A DNA stretch of 64,000 bases from Branchiostoma belcheri. Lineage: Eukaryota > Chordata > Leptocardii > Amphioxiformes > Branchiostomatidae. This document shows positions 1-13,200 of this stretch, one piece after another. The position numbers and the translations under genes were made by a program. Each line of letters starts with the position of its first letter. The first letter of the stretch is position 1. Below the pieces are notes generated by a model that saw only the letters and a list, made by a program, of their open reading frames with translations, was not told the origin of the DNA and searched no databases. The DNA lies in NCBI RefSeq assembly GCF_001625305.1, contig NW_017803963.1, forward strand, positions 57,425 to 121,424. Direction: 5' to 3'.

Positions 1-606
1 ATGTTTGCAGTGTCTCTTGTATGTATTTTTTTTATTATACCATATGTATAATTAAAGAGCGGCTGTACTTATTTTTTAGAAACACCATAATCCCATTTAT
101 GACGTGAGACGTGTATTTTATGCTGGGTATCATTATAAAGGATTAGAAGTATGCATGGATTGGACTAATTATAGGGTTGCAAACTTAGGAATAAAAGCGG
201 ACTATATATCCTTCTAATCCGTGTTTTTTACCGTTGCACTACAACCAATGTTACGAAATAAAAAATGATGAAATTTATGTATAAAAATTGCTAATTGTTG
301 CAACTGAATACAAGCATAATGTTACTTCTTTTATTGCTTATATCATTGTTGATTTGTCACTGATCACTGAAGGCATGGTAATATACCTGAACATTGTTGA
401 AAACTGCTAACGTAATGTGACGCAAATATAATGACATATTTTCCCAATGAACAGGCTGTTAAGTATTGTTATTGATATAAGGTTTGATAAGTAGGTAATG
501 TCCAATACAAGCATAGGAAAGCTGTAGAATCATAATGCGTAAGACATCTAGAGACGACTTACTCCCTTTAGAAGAAAAGACACACAGTTAGGTGTTTGAA
601 GGTGTT
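1..606. other. AT-rich 3' flank
   Basis: Downstream of the thrombospondin-like gene. I see no coding exon, tRNA or clear repeat end here. Confidence 0.4.
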
Positions 607-612
607 TTTATT
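607..612 (-). terminator. Candidate polyadenylation signal AATAAA
   Basis: AATAAA on the minus strand about 380 bases downstream of the stop codon, giving a 3'UTR of ordinary length. Other AATAAA-like hexamers occur further left in this AT-rich stretch, so the choice is provisional. Confidence 0.4.
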
Positions 613-994
613 GTGTACTTTCTTGAGTATATCTTCTTACGTCTTGGGTAAATAAGAATACTACGTATTCTAAGCAATTTGTATTGTTTGACGGCAGACA
701 GGACTAGACCTAAAATGAATCACAGCTTCAGTAGCCCTGGTAGGATACTTGTCTTCGGTTAGGTGGATGGAGTGTTGCCTAAAAGAAATCAACAACAAAC
801 ATAAATCCGCTTGTAATATATCTTGGCAACCAACCTGTATTTTTAGGTTAGTTTTCATGAAAAAAAGGAGAATTTTGAGGACGATTGTTATGTCAACACT
901 TCGATATAAAAGCACAAAGAAAAAAATCTAAAAATAGTAACAGGAATTGCAAAGTTATATCTATTTTACATGTTTTCCGAAGAAAATGTTTATG

Positions 995-1205
995 TTAGTT
1001 CGTTAAAGGGATTAACTTTATGTTTCCTGCATGGAGTTTGCCATTAGACATGGAATATTCCTCACCATCGCACTTGGTGACGAGGTCAGACCAGATGACG
1101 TTCTCCTGGGAGTAACAGTACACCCCCAGGCGGCCTCCGCGGAGAGAGGCGTCCAGAACGTCACCGGAGTCCACCACAAGGAGACTGCCGGAGTACAGAC
1201 GGAAC
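995..1205 (-). CDS. Exon 25: end of thrombospondin C-terminal domain and stop
   Basis: Terminal exon, acceptor CATGCAG, stop TAA at 995-997. Encodes [37 protein letters not shown] and a divergent tail [16 protein letters not shown]. GGRLGVxxxSQExVIWxxLxxxC is the conserved end of the family. The tail after the last cysteine is about 25 residues with no recognisable motif. Confidence 0.97.
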
Positions 1206-4200
1206 CTGCATGGACAGAGGATTAGGCGAATCAGACTTTGAAACAATTATCTGAATCTAAATGGATGATATAAATATCAGAACCAGCGGCTGAGTTCTTA
1301 TATTACCAGTAGATCAGAAAATGTAGCAATTTAGAGGACTTTCGTATAGTTTTAGGAATCCAAAAAAAATATGTTAAGATGATATATTTTTAAGTCACTT
1401 TGTGTTGAAAAGAGAAAACATAATGTCACGCGCAAGTGTGTAAGTAGCAAAAAGTCAGTTGCCTTGGGCAACAGAAGTATCTAGCAGACATATTACAGTT
1501 AATAGTAATAGGATACTTTTTACCCCAATAACTACACACATTGTGGTATAATTGCAATATATTTCTAGTATAAGTGTACGTCGTACTCCGAAAAATTAGT
1601 AGGGATCCATACAATGCATAGTGTATATGTTACACGTGTGTACCTCAAGCCCTTTTCAAGCCGGTAGTATATTTTAGCTTACCTGATGAGTCCGATGTCC
1701 ACCCGGTGCTTCAGCTCCCAGCGGTAGGCGGTGTTGTAGCTCCAGCCTACTTTGTTGGGATCCTCCCACAGCAGCTTGGTCTGAGGTTTTAAACAAAGAA
1801 TGTGAATCAGTATATTAGGAAATATTTACTCGGTATTGAAAGATCAGTGCTGCCTCCTTTAATACGTATGGCGGTTAATATTCGTTAAAACAGATAAAAA
1901 CAGAGTCATTTAGTTCAATTTCTGTATCCAATGTTCAAAATCCACATTGACGTTTTATTGCATATCGTTTCAAGCAGTTGAACAAGTTTTTGTGCGTGTG
2001 TGTGTGACTGTGTTTTGGCAGGGGGGGGGGTTCTTAAGCTGTTATAATGTTATTATATTTACCAGTTACAGCAGTAATTGAACTTGAGGCAAAAAAATAA
2101 TAATAACTTACCTGTCCCGGGACCTCTTCACCCTTCCAAAGAGCCAGGGACAGGTCGTCACCAGGTCCGGTAGTCGAGTTCACCAACTAGTGATAAACAA
2201 AATTCAGTTTGACTCATATAAATTGAATTGTTTCTTCTGCGGTAAGTCTGTATGGTTATCATCTTGATTGACTATATTACTACCGTTAGAAGAAAGAAAC
2301 GGTGTTTATCCTATTGCCTTTGTAACAATGAGCACAACGACACATAGCCATGATAATTGATAAAACTGGATACTTTATGTGTATGATTACATATTTACAT
2401 ATGTAAAAGCCACATTGCTTTATAACGGCTTGACATATGCCACAGGCCTAGATTAAAATGGACAGTTCATTTGAGACATTTTAAAAGAAACACTGCACGA
2501 AAAGTGGGATTTACCACCAAGGTAAATGTGATGTAAAGCCGGGTAAAGGTTACATTTACCAGTGATTTACCAACATTTACCCGTCGGTAAATGTGCAAAT
2601 TTACCCGGTATTTACCCGCATGGTATAGGTGGTAATGTTTGCCTTATTTACCCACATTTACCGGTTTCGTGTAAATACGTATTTAGCGAGATTTACCGTA
2701 TGCGGTATTTCTCACATATATTTACCGAGATTTACCATATGGGGTATTTTTCACATGCATTTCAGGCATTTACCGAGATTTACCATAAAGGGTATTTCTC
2801 ATTTCAGGTATTTACTGAGATTTACCGAGCATGGTATTTCTGACATTTAGTTGAATTTACCCGTATTTACGCGTACATGCCCTTACCAGAACGACTTGCC
2901 ATATTTACCCCCCTTTACCCATATTTCCTTAATAACGTTGTATCACTCCCCTGAATTATATACAAGCACAGGAAATGGGTTCTGGGCAGAACTCAGAAAT
3001 ATTTATTTAAAAAGCATAGAAATTAAACATAAATTGGCTGTTACCTTTTCTAAAAGGTATGCAAATAAGCATTACATACAAGTAAGTAAAAGTTTTACGT
3101 ACAAGTTATACACTTTTTTCTTATAATGTTCAAATGATCAGTGACCATCTGTGTTGTACTAACAAAACACATAGGCATATACATACACATACAACAGAAT
3201 AATAATAATAAATACAAGCAGCATTTCTCATGAACACACAGACTATCAGCAGACACAAATCTAAATAAAATATTATCATTCTCTACTGACACACAGCCTT
3301 TGAGAAACTATACACTTGGTTTAACATGTACCAGGAAACGTTGTCACATTTTCTATGGAAAATCCATACCAACTTGTCACCCTTAACATGTCATTATATC
3401 CCGCATGATAAAAAGCTTGAAAACTATTCAAAGAAACACTGACATAACAAGGAAATTACAAAACTGGCTTGTGATATATGGGTTGACATTCAGTGGAGCT
3501 TGCATTGTTTTGCTCTTTTTCCACAATATCAGTGACTTTTTACGACACAATGTAAAATGTATCATTGTCATCATATTAAATCACTGGAGATTGGAACTGG
3601 AATACATTTTACAGTACACATTCTGGTATGGCTAATATAGTAATAAGACCTTAATAGCTTGTGTCTAATCATCTGACAACCATCAGACACAAAAACAAAT
3701 CTAAATGTTTGTCAAAATAAGGCAAAATACAGTAACCTATGGTCTCTATCAATACTGACCACCTGCGGCACATGGCACACCACAATGTTAACTTTTGGGA
3801 AATATGTTGTAGAACTGCTCATGTATAAACAATCCTATCCACTTCTGACTCCACTGCTGCCATGCACCCAGGGTAAGGCTCTCTGTTCTGTGTTTGCATG
3901 TTGGATGTCTTGGTGTTGGTTTGGAGTACTTCTTCGGAGTCAGTTCCTGTATTATTGAACAAAAGTATCATTACACATTGATTCACATCACTGAGAAACA
4001 TGTCACATGATTACGGTGCAACTTACAAAAGCACTAACTTACTTCAAGATAGCATTTACAAACATATACAATCTAAACCAAACATCATCAGCAGATCATG
4101 TTTAGTTACACAATTTTAGGTGCAGGTACCCAACTTTAAATTAGGTACAGGTCCAGACATGTACTTGAACTACGTGTTCACATAATGGTTGGCACTTGAA

Positions 4201-7200
4201 CTTTAATAAAGACAATGACATGTGTACTACCGGTAGGTTCTTTTAGGTCTAATTATTTCCATTCCTGGCATATTAGCGGTCTAGAATTTTGGACTTGTAC
4301 CTAACCAATTTTACTATTTCTGTGCTGAATTTTACAGACACACAGCACTAATCATCAACAATGGCACCCTTCAGCTCAGGTACAGGTTCTGACCTGATAT
4401 TTGTTTAGGAACACATTAATACTAAAGTAAAAGTGTGGTGATACTGAGGAGTATGCAGGGCTGTAGTCTTACCTAAGGAGCCTGTAGCAGCAGTCAGGTA
4501 CTCGAAGACTCAGACGCAGTTGCGTGCCTTTCATCTAGACTGTCCTCCTTACAACCTCTGCTGCATCTACCGTACAGTACATCCTGGAGGTATATAAAAG
4601 GGAAAAAATTACACAGGTGACAAACTGTATCACATTATTTACATTTGTCAGAAAACTATCCTGAGGCATCCGCAATATACAATTTGTAACATATTTCTAC
4701 CAGATATATTGTACATGTACATGTCTTGATGAATCAGCTGTAACTAAATACAATATAAACATTTTGCATTGGGGGGTTTTACTTAACAATATTATTTCTT
4801 TTTTATTTATTGATTTATTGGTCTTATTCTACTTCTAGTTCACTAGCCAGTAGCCACTATCATAGGACAAATATATAAATTTTCACATTTTTTCACAGCT
4901 CTTTTTATCAATACACAAAAGTCAGGTACTTACTGTACAGAAATGCCTACTGATCGTTGGGAAGTAGTAGTACAAGACAAAACCTTGTAATATACTTTAT
5001 ATATATATATAATTTGAGGGAGGGGCTAGGGGGAAGGGGAAGTTAGTTGGAGACATAATTGTTTCTAGCGAAGACATCAAGAAAAGACAGGACAGTAAAC
5101 TGAATCTAGTCTTGTTTTGTTTCTTAATAATCATTTTTTGAAATGTACTTTTGCACTTACCGGAGGCAAAGGCTGTTCATGCTGCTTTGTTGTTTTGCTG
5201 CGATGCCAGCCGGACAAGGGGGAGGGGGGCGACGAAAGTTGCTAACGTCACTATTCGAAATTTGCGAGCGTTTGAACCGACATCACATCTCCCCTCGATT
5301 CCCCAGACTCTCCAAAATTGATTTTCGATCATGGTAGACTCCGTTGGTGCCATTATCACGCAGAATTAGCGACTTAAACGCCTGTTTTCTGTACAATCTC
5401 CTCTCTCTCGACTCTGACGGTTTATCCTGACCGCCAACACAGTACGCATGCGTACGCTCGCTGGCCAATCAGAGCTCGGGCATCGGAACCGTGCCCGGAT
5501 GTTGACCTAGATATCTCACCTAATCTCCAAGCAGATCCCAGGGTGGCATAAGACAGTATCAAATTTATACTAGCTAGCCTCCTCTCAATATCCATTGGCT
5601 AGAGGGGGTCCAATACGGCGTATCTGATTCTGACCTTACATTTGCTTAATGATCCAGGTAGGATCACTTGTTAATTTCCAGAAACAAGTTAAAGAAAAAT
5701 ACTACATTCAAGTTTAACATTTTCTAGTGAATTCAGCCACTTTATATTGTACTTGCAAGTACTTGAGGAGCTTAAGAAAAGTGATGTCTTAAGCTGAAGA
5801 GATGAAGATATTCCTCGATCATTGCACTTCATAATTTCCTGTCACATTAGATGTTGCTTCATATGTACGTAATTAAAAGCTGTTAATGTTCATAAAATGT
5901 CATCATTGTCATTGTCATTATAAATTATGAAATGTGTATGTGGCTTTTATTCCAGGTCTATATGGAAGCCCCCCGATAAGAGCTTATCCGGGGCTTTTAT
6001 ATGAATTCTGCGCTTCTATACCATGTCTATATGGAAGCCCCGAATAAGAGCTTATACGGGGCTTCTATACCAGGTCTATATGGAAGCCCCGAATAAGAGC
6101 TTATACGGGGCTTCTATACCAGGTCTATATGGAAGCCCCGAATAAGAGCTTATACGGGGCTTCTATACACAGGTCTATATGGAAGCCCCGAATAAGAGCT
6201 TATATGGGGCTTCTATACTAGGTCTATATGGAAGCCCCGAATAAGAGCTTATACGGGGCTTCTATACCAGGTCTATATGGAAGCCCCGAATAAGAGCTTA
6301 TACAGGGCTTCTATACAAGGTCTATATGGAAGCGCCGAATAAGAGCTTATTCGGGGCTTCTATACCAGGTCTATATGGAAGCCCCGAATAAGAGCTTATA
6401 CGGGGCTTCTATACTAGGTCTATATGGAAGCCCCGAATAAGAGCTTATACGGGGCTTCTATACTAGGTCTATATGGAAGCCCCGAATAAGAGCTTATACG
6501 GGGCTTCTATACCAGGTCTATATGGAAACCCCGAATAAGAGCTTATACGGTAGGGCTGCGTACCTAAACGTAACATCAGGTACAGGTACAGGTACTGGTA
6601 CAGAGGTTTAGGTACAGGTCCGGACCTGTACCTGTACCTGAACAATTTGACAAATTAACACGTGTTCTTCACTTTTTCAATCATGACACAGAAACAATAA
6701 TAAAGTGTTGGAGGGAAGGGAAAATGACTGACCTCTGACCTGATTTGAGTTTGTTGACCAATCACAACCCTGGATCAGCCACACTCTCGCGATATCTCAT
6801 GAGACTGAGGATCTCAAATCAATCGACGGTGTTTACGTCTTTTCCAGTGCTAATTTTTCGTCTTTGTGGTAGGATTTACCTATCTTTAGTCATATACATG
6901 GTGTAAACTAGCTATTTCGGTATATACTCGTTACTTCATGATCCGGTATTTTGGACCTGTACCGAAACGATTTTTACGGTATTGGACCGGTACAGTGTAC
7001 CGGTCCGCAGCCCTATTATACGGGGCTTCTATACCAGGTCTATATGGAAGCCCCGAATAAGAGCTTATACGGGGCTACTATACCAGGTCTATATGGAAGC
7101 CCCGAATAAGAGCTTATTCGGGGCTTCTATACAAGGTCTATATGGAAGCCCGAATAAGAGCTTATTCTGGGCTTCTATACCAGGTCTATATGGAAGCCCC

Positions 7201-10200
7201 GAATAAGAGCTTATACGGGGCTTCTATACCAGGTCTATATGGAAGCCCCGAATAAGAGCTTATACAGGGCTTCTATACCATGTCTATATGGAAGCCCCAA
7301 ATAAGAGCTTATACGGGGCTTCTATACCATGTCTATATGGAAGCCCCGAAAAAGAGCTTATACGGGGCTTCTATACAAGGTCTATATGGAAGCCCCAAAT
7401 AAGAGCTTATTCGGGGCTTCTATACAAGGTCTATGGAAGCCCCGAATAAGAGCTTGGGAGTCCCGGATAAGAGCTTATCCGGGGCTTTTATATGGGACCC
7501 CCGGATAAGAGCTTATCTGGGGGTTTTATATGGGACCCCCGGATAAGAGCTTATCCGGGGGTTTTATATGGGACCCCCGGATGAGAGCTTATCTGGGGGT
7601 TTTATATGGGAGCCCCGGATAAGAGCGGTTTTATATGGATAAGAGCTTATCCGGGGGTTTTATATGGGAGCCCCGGATAAGAGCTTATCTGGGGGTTTTA
7701 TATGGGAGCCCCGGATAAGAGCTTATCCGGGGCTTTTATATGGGAGCCTTGGTTTATATGGAAGCCCCGGATAAGAGCTTATCCGGGGCTTTCATCCTGG
7801 GTTTGTCTGTCTTTAAGGCTTATTTCAGACATATCTTGGACAAAAGCCCCTGTTAAGGTCTTAAGAGTAAGATTGACATAAATATTTACTTTTAGCTCGT
7901 CAGAGTGGTATATACATTTACCATGTATTTACCTAATATTTACACATAATATACATTTACCATGTATTTACCTGATTTTTACACATATCTGCCGGGTAAA
8001 TATATGGTATTTGTGGGTAAATATTATATGTCACATTTACCAAACATTTACATACCCCACGTAAATTTGGTAAATCCCATATTTCGTGCAGTGAAAGAAG
8101 CGTCTACCTTCAGCTGTACCCCCGCCTGTCCACCGCTGCTGTCCCCTGCCTGTTTCCAGGACATCAGGTAGAACCGAGAGTTGCTCTGATAGCTGAAGAC
8201 GAAACCCACAAAGTCGTCATCAACCTGGGTGTTCACAAACACGGTTCCACGGTAGTCCAAGTTGCCGAAGTTGTCAGGACCTTCGTAAAAAAATCGTTAA
8301 ATTAATGACAGTGGCATTAAGAGTAAAATATCTTTAAGAAGAAACTTTCCTCTGTTAAGAAGTCTTACTCTCAGGCCCACTATCATCGATTTATAATATT
8401 CAATTTACCACCATGTTAAATATAAAGATATTAATCGGAAACTAATACTGTACGTTTTGTATCAGGGTTCGAAATAATGGGTGCATGTGCACCTTAGTGC
8501 ACCCAAAACTGGAGCTGTGTGCCCTTTGTTTTCTGTGGGTGCACCCACCAATTGTATAATATCATGCAGGATATTCTTGGTATGTAAGTGTCAAAAATAA
8601 TAAAAACTCTGTTTAAGATTTTGAAGTTAGCTCTTATTTCAAGCTCAGAGGAGGAGCAGTAAGATCTGTAATTATGTTTTTTAAATGGTGCATCCAAAAA
8701 TTGTTGTGCACCTAATGTTTTAGGTTTGGTGCACCAGTGCACCTATTCCCAAAAATGAATTTCGAGCCCTGCTGTATTTAGTATCATGTTATACTTACCT
8801 AGTACAAGACCTGGGTCACTGTTTGCCTTCTGGACTATTTCAGTTCCCTATAACATATACCAAATTTATTTTACAGTTTAAGTAATAAATACAACGCGTA
8901 GAAAAAACAAGGTATTGTGCATTTAAACATAATGGATGTTGTGTATACACACTTTTTGTTTACACACTTTCTGCGTAAAGTTTGGTCGTTTAAGGTCTCT
9001 TTAAAATCGAAAGTCGTTGGTAATTTTTTTTCCTTGCTATGATAGCTGTTTAAAAAAGCATAATAGTCTTATTTATTCATGCCTGTTTACATCCAACCTC
9101 AAAAGATAGTAGTCATTTATGAAAAAAAAAAGGTGAATGAAATACAGAATGGGCTATAAATGTTTTCATAAATTATACCTCATTAAGGAACTCCCAAACT
9201 GGAGGGTTGTCACTACTCCCGACCAGATCCACGGTTTGGTAGTTCCTAAAGTCCGTACGGGCGATGACCCCACTCTCAGGACACACGTCATCAGCGTCAG
9301 GCACGCCGTCCATGTCAAAATCACCGGTACAGACATCGCCTACTCCATCTCCTGAAATAACACACAGTGATATTGTATTGAGTATTTTTAAACATATGCT
9401 TCGACGTTCCTGATCAATATCAATTTTCGATATTAGACATACACAGTACCATAATCATATTTTAACTAACTGTGCAGACATGTCCTACTACATCTCTTAA
9501 AACATATTAACATTTGATTTAGTATTCTGAAACTGATGTGGTGATATCCATGCATAATAATGATTTAAAACAAATTGTCTCACCGTCAAAGTCTCTATTG
9601 TCCAGGCTGGGAACAAGGCGACACGTGTCCACGTCATCCACTAATGTGTCACCATCATCATCATCGTCACAAAGGTCACCTGTAACCGTCAGGCTTGTTA
9701 AATACAATTATTGAAAATAATTCGTTATACATTTAGCCAGGATGCCTCTTTTGTAGCATCATTAGTTTTTTTAGTGGGGCAGATAACTGAAATAATCTTT
9801 CAAATTGTGATACAAGCACCAAACTTGGTACAAATACTCATGAGACATTACTCTTTTGAAAAAGTACGCGGGCCACTTGATTTGACTTTTGCTCCAAGAA
9901 GAGGGCTTTTTGCTCGGCTGCAGTACCAAAGAGCGCCCTTGGAGCAAATTGTGCACCGGCAAAACCGCCCCTGCAGTTCCAACGCAAGCTGCTAGGGGCA
10001 CCAAATTTACGTCACTTCTTCCTTACCCCAACAGCTTTCTACCACATAAAAATCATGACTGTGGAACGTTTAAAACATGAGATACAAAGCCCGGAAGGTC
10101 GGCTGCAGTACCAAAAAGCGCCGCCAGGGGGCGCCGAAAGTCAAATCAAGTGGCCCGCGTACTTTTTCAAAAGAGTAATGTCTCATGAGTATTTGTACCA

Positions 10201-13200
10201 AGTTTGGTGCTTGTATCACAATTTGATAGATTCCTCCAAAATTTGATGTTATCTGCTCCACTATTTGTTTAGTTACACTTGACGATATTCATAGGAAAAG
10301 TGAAGTTTTACCAATAGAGTAGTTTTCATTTTTATTTTCTAACAGATGCGGATATCTTATAGACAGTACAAGAAGTCAGCATATAGCCTTCTCTAAGGAT
10401 ACAGGTACTTTTGGTAATAATAAGCCGGTTTGCTTGTGATAAATGTCTTCACAGATGCATTCAGGGTAAACTGTACCTGCTCCGTCCTTGTCCGTATCCA
10501 ACTGTTGACTGTTCGGGATGTCAGGACAGTTGTCAGAGGAGTTTGGGATCCCGTCTGCATCGCTGTCAAAAGGCGATCAGTTAAGTATTTTTTATGAGAT
10601 AACTATCGTAAAAATTAAGGTTTTTCTTCTAGATGACGAAACAAGTTACATTAGATCATAATAGTTGGTGCCCATACCTGTCAGCATTGTCGATGCAGGC
10701 ATCACCGATGGAATTCTGATCCAGGTCAGACTGGACATGTCAAAAGCAGATAGAAAGTCAGTAAGAAACATTTAAAACTCCCTGGTACACATAGGCAGTA
10801 AAATCACAATTATTCTCAACACCTTGCTTCACCTTGATTATATTTTTTGCAATATATACCACCAAAAAAACTGACGTTAGTACGCCCAGATGATGTGACT
10901 AACTTGATCCACGTTTGCGACCATTGGACAGTTGTCACAGACATCTCCGATGCCGTCTCCGTCAGAATCTTCCTGTTCATCGTTAGCCATGAACGGGCAG
11001 TTGTCTTGGGTGTCAATAATCCCTAGAAACACATATCATCTATATTATAAAAAGGACAACTTCAAAAAAACTCTTTATATGTTGTTACGTCTCAAACATA
11101 TTAATATTATCACAAATGAATGTTGCAATCGAGTTAGGAAGATTACTGGTTAAACATAAATATGTTATCCTCACAAATTAGCAAATGGCTGATAGTTAGT
11201 GGGGAATTAATCTGATTTTACAAGTTGGCAATTACATATTTTAGGTGAGTATAAGTATGTTGTTGGTTAACACCCTTCTTTAACCCTCAACAGTACACCT
11301 TCCCGGAATGATTAATCTGTACACCTGGGGCCTGCGCGGACCCCAAAAGTTTTTTTGCTATTTTTTTTTTGGAAATTATCAACATGCTACCAGCTCAATT
11401 GTTTAGCAAATTGATGTGTGAACCTCTGAGTCCACATAACGTACAAAAATCATTTTGACCTTTTCCTATGTTTTGGTGAAGAAAAGACAAAAAGAAGAAA
11501 TACCCCATTTTTGCACCCTATTCAGACCGAGTGGTCTTTTGAGGCTTGAGCTAGAACCATAAGATTTAATGACCTGTTCTAAAATGTATCTGGGAAAAAA
11601 ATTCATAGTAGTTAAATAAGTTGATGTTTGTTGTTGCCAACGGGTTTCTGACAGGCATTTTTTTTAATTAGTAAGTTTGGTTTAAACAAAAAAATTTCTG
11701 GGTTTTATATTAAATAACACTTTCTTTCTGACATTAATAACATCTTACAATATTAAAGGTAAGTTAAATTATTTAATATTCATAAAATATGCTTATTTTA
11801 CGGCGACATTGGTCAAAATCCAAGATGGCGGACCATGCTATTAGCTCAAATGTAATATGACGTCATAATTACACCAAAGTTGTTAGAATTTAATTCTATT
11901 AGTACACCATTCTCTAAAAATTATAAGGTCATACAATAAGTGCATTAAAAAAACATATAGAGACGGAAATAAAGCAATGTATAAGAACGCCAGTGTATCC
12001 ATTACGATCGAAAGCCGGTTGGACGCCAAAAGAAAATCAGATATAAAAATGTTTAAAAATGGGAGTAACTGAGTTTTCTGCACTGTATTGAGGGACAGCT
12101 TTGTGGGTGACAATTACCTGAAATTTCAGAAAAAGACATCTTTAATAAAAGATACCAGTATAAATAGCATAACGAACAAATAAATGTGGCGATAATCAAA
12201 CTCACCGTCACTATCGGCATCACTGTCACACACATCCCCCACACCGTCCCCGTCTGTGTCCCGTTGGTCAGTGTTGATGTCCGTGGGACAGTTGTCACAC
12301 ACGTCACCCACTCCATCACTGTCACTGTCCGTCTGGTTTACGTTCACTAGCAGTGGGCAATTGTCCTGTTGAGGATTAAGCAACAACAAATGTGTACATT
12401 TTTTAAATGTGTTGCGATGTTTTGTTAAAAAAACTACAGCTGTAGATATTTTTACAAAGCCTCCCTGATGGATATCCTTGCAATTGTTTAGTCTCAGTTG
12501 GGTGCAGACTCTGGCTTGTAATCCATCTATGATGTTAGAAGGACATGAGGTAATTTTGTTTTCCTGTAATGTCTACAGTTTAACATTGTTTAAAGTCAAT
12601 GGCTATCATGTTTAAAAGTTACCTCGATATTAAGAAACCCGTCGTTGTCCATATCATCATCACAGGCGTCTCCCATCTCGTCCCCATCTGCGTTGTCCTG
12701 ACCGCTGTTAGGGATGCCCGGACAGTTGTCCTAGAGCATAAAAACGACATATTCAGTTCAAGGTCACACATTTGACAACTACCCCATGGATCCAAGAGTT
12801 TTGATTATGTGTGTCCTAGAATATAAAATGACAAATTTAGTTCACATCGTTGACAAATTATCGACAACTTTTGTTTTCTTATCTAGTAACTGTGCATGCA
12901 CATTGCTATCGTTCGTCAGAATAACCGAAAACTGATAGATTAAAAGTATATATAAATATAAGACATTCAACTTACGAGTGACTAGAATAACACGGAGAGG
13001 GATAAATATCAAATCTAAATGCAACATGCATACCTTGTTGCACCTGGTGTCGTTACAGGGCAGGGGTACATCTGGATAACCGTCTTGATCACCGTCAAGA
13101 CCACATGTAAGTCCGTCGTGGGATCCGGCCCAACCAACTTCACACTGAAGTAAAATGTTTAATCTGTTTAATAAACAAAGTCGATATTTTCCCTTGTTGT

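Larger units (their letters stand above)
2491..8093. mobile_element. CACTA/EnSpm-like DNA transposon, non-autonomous, 5.6 kb
   Basis: Left end CACTGCACGAAAAGTGGGAT and right end ATCCCATATTTCGTGCAGTG are inverted copies. Both are flanked by AAA, the 3-base target duplication expected of the CACTA/EnSpm superfamily. Both ends continue into many TTTACC/GGTAAA motifs, like the subterminal repeats of that superfamily. No transposase reading frame was found. The interior holds a hairpin satellite, a hAT-like insertion and exon-like pieces. It lies in the intron between exons 22 and 23 and ends 14 bases from the exon 22 donor. Confidence 0.75.

Noticed and set aside
2562-2850. Two overlapping plus-strand frames of 73-93 codons
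   Set aside because: Their periodic composition comes from the TTTACC subterminal repeats.
5948-7800. CRISPR-like look of the regular repeat array
   Set aside because: Units are contiguous with no unique spacers, the setting is a eukaryotic intron, and there are no cas genes.
12126-12389. Open frame of 87 codons covering exon 15 and both intron edges
   Set aside because: The coding part is the type 3 repeat exon; the extra codons are intron read-through beyond clean splice sites.
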